Source: Hyphomicrobiales bacterium (GTDB taxonomy: Bacteria; Pseudomonadota; Alphaproteobacteria; Rhizobiales; Aestuariivirgaceae). Taken from it: a stretch of DNA of 34,762 nt. The translations under genes were made by a program, and so were the position numbers. The notes below the pieces were generated by a model. It did no database searches. It was not told where the DNA came from and worked only from the letters and a program-made list of their open reading frames with translations. Shown here piece after piece: positions 33,584 through 34,762 of the stretch (positions within the stretch are counted from its first letter, which is position 1; the number at the start of each line of letters is the position of its first letter). The DNA lies in NCBI GenBank assembly GCA_027024225.1, contig JALVSR010000080.1, positions 1 to 34,762 on the forward strand, written 5' to 3'.

Positions 33584-33641
33584 TTTCCCGGCTTTTGTCG
33601 CCACGGGTGCGGAATATCGCAACGGAAAGAACCACTCGCTC

Positions 33642-34748
33642 ATGTCGCTGGCCGAATCCGCTCGTATCGAAGGCATTCTGAAGCGTTACGCCGAACTGCA
33701 GCAGGCCTTGGCCGCCGGCGCGCAGGGCGAGGAGTTCGTGCGCCTTTCGCGCGAATACGCGGAAGTCGAGCCGGTGGCAAAGAAGGCCGAAGAACTGCGC
33801 GCCGCCGTGGCCGAGGCCGAAGACCTGAAGGCCATGCTGGACGATCCCGAACTGGGCGAGATGGCGAAGGCCGAGCTGCGCGCGCTGAAAGAGCGCATCG
33901 AGAAGCTGGAGCACGAGCTGCAACTGTTGCTGCTGCCAAAGGACGCGGCGGACGAGAAAAGCGTCATCCTGGAGATCCGCGCCGGAACGGGCGGCGAGGA
34001 GGCGGCGCTGTTCGCCGCCGACCTGTTCCGCATGTACCAGCGCTACGCGCAAGACCGCGGCTGGCGGGTGGAGGTGCTCTCGGCGTCGGAGACCGAGCGC
34101 GGCGGCTACAAGGAAATCATCGCCGCCATCCGCGGGCGCGGCGCCTATGCGCGGCTGAAATACGAGTCGGGCGTGCACCGCGTGCAGCGCGTGCCGGAGA
34201 CGGAAGCCGGCGGGCGCATCCACACCTCCGCCGCCACCGTCGCCGTGCTGCCCGAAGCCGAGGACGTGGATATCCACATCGACGAGAAGGACCTGCGCAT
34301 CGACGTGTTCCGCGCCTCCGGCGCCGGCGGCCAGCACGTGAACACCACCGATTCGGCGGTGCGCATCACCCACATCCCCACCGGCATCGTGGTGAGCCAG
34401 CAAAGCGAGCGCAGCCAGCACAAGAACAAGGCGAAGGCCATGCAGGTGCTGCGCGCGCGGCTGTATGAGCTCGAGCGCCGCCGCCAGATGGAGGAGCGCG
34501 CCGCCGCCCGGCGTGGGCAGATCGGCTCGGGCGATCGCTCCGAGCGCATCCGCACCTACAACTTTCCGCAGGGGCGCGTGACCGATCACCGCATCAACCT
34601 GACGCTCTACAAGCTGGACGAGGTGCTCTCCGGCGAGGCGCTGGACGAGATCATCGACCCGCTCATTGCCGAGGAACAAGCCCGCCTGCTGGCCGCGCAG
34701 ACGGAAGATGCCGGCGAGCCGGGCACGCCGAGCGAGAAGAATGCCTGA
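33642..34748 (+). CDS. prfA: Peptide chain release factor 1
   Basis: A 368-residue release factor that ends translation at UAA and UAG. It has the N-terminal coiled-coil domain (about 1-105), [15 protein letters not shown], the stop-codon recognition PxT as PET in [18 protein letters not shown] near 185-190, and the catalytic GGQ in [15 protein letters not shown] near 229. Length is usual. The C-terminal tail is a little longer than in E. coli. The next ATG overlaps its stop codon by 8 nt, consistent with the common prfA-prmC order. Confidence 0.98.
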   Translation: MSLAESARIEGILKRYAELQQALAAGAQGEEFVRLSREYAEVEPVAKKAEELRAAVAEAEDLKAMLDDPELGEMAKAELRALKERIEKLEHELQLLLLPKDAADEKSVILEIRAGTGGEEAALFAADLFRMYQRYAQDRGWRVEVLSASETERGGYKEIIAAIRGRGAYARLKYESGVHRVQRVPETEAGGRIHTSAATVAVLPEAEDVDIHIDEKDLRIDVFRASGAGGQHVNTTDSAVRITHIPTGIVVSQQSERSQHKNKAKAMQVLRARLYELERRRQMEERAAARRGQIGSGDRSERIRTYNFPQGRVTDHRINLTLYKLDEVLSGEALDEIIDPLIAEEQARLLAAQTEDAGEPGTPSEKNA

Positions 34749-34762
34749 CAGGCCCGACAGCC
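34741..34762 (+). CDS. Start of a further gene, probably prmC (release factor methyltransferase), cut by the window end
   Basis: An ATG at 34741 overlaps the last 8 nt of prfA in another frame and reads MPDRPDS to the window end. prmC, which methylates the GGQ glutamine of release factors, usually follows prfA. Only seven codons are visible, so the call rests on position. Confidence 0.4.

Overview
The window (about 34.8 kb, high GC) looks like the chromosome of a Gram-negative alphaproteobacterium that can respire nitrous oxide. The evidence is alphaproteobacterial-looking GroES/GroEL, a membrane-anchored CycM-type cytochrome c divergent from kdsB and pheA (a neighbourhood I associate with that class), a KDO pathway gene (outer membrane), and a YejA-type binding protein. 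The species cannot be named from the sequence.

Layout. 1-3.2 kb (+): msrQ (heme b membrane subunit of periplasmic Met-sulfoxide reductase), then a fused LutB-LutC iron-sulfur protein whose LutC part is interrupted in frame by a REPIN and a 21-bp tandem array. 3.3-4.2 kb (-): a BASS-family sodium symporter. 4.3-17.4 kb (-): a clade II (atypical) nitrous oxide reductase operon, transcribed right to left: nosZ, two diheme cytochromes c, nosB, nosD, nosG, nosH, nosF, nosL, nosY, followed after 17 nt by ubiE/menG and menA. A near-perfect FNR/DNR box sits at the -41 position of a predicted nosZ promoter. 17.9-18.3 kb (+): a small exported six-cysteine protein of unknown function. 18.4-20.6 kb (-): groES-groEL with a perfect CIRCE element. 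20.9-23.5 kb (-): a YejA-like binding protein and cytochrome CycM. 23.7-26.5 kb (+): kdsB, pheA, and a fusion of an MfnB-like (methanofuran precursor) synthase to FolB dihydroneopterin aldolase. 26.7-31.0 kb (-): a TAXI-TRAP transporter (binding protein, fused permease) with a UspA protein. 31.3-34.76 kb (+): an ABC exporter, a DUF302-like exported protein, prfA, and the first codons of what is probably prmC.

How it works together. NosG/NosH are NapGH-like iron-sulfur proteins thought to oxidise menaquinol; the two diheme cytochromes can carry electrons to the CuA site of NosZ; NosDFY and the lipoprotein NosL serve copper-sulfur cluster assembly. Having menA (DHNA prenyltransferase) and a UbiE/MenG methyltransferase at the end of this operon suggests that N2O respiration is co-expressed with the last steps of menaquinone synthesis, which is unexpected for a class that mostly uses ubiquinone. 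This and the REPIN inside the lactate-utilisation protein are the two most notable observations.

A family of REP/REPIN elements (four sites: about 91, 2853, 4214, 20709) is scattered in the window. At two of them the outer edge of the element has been amplified into a short tandem array. No tRNA, rRNA, CRISPR array, transposase or integrase was seen.
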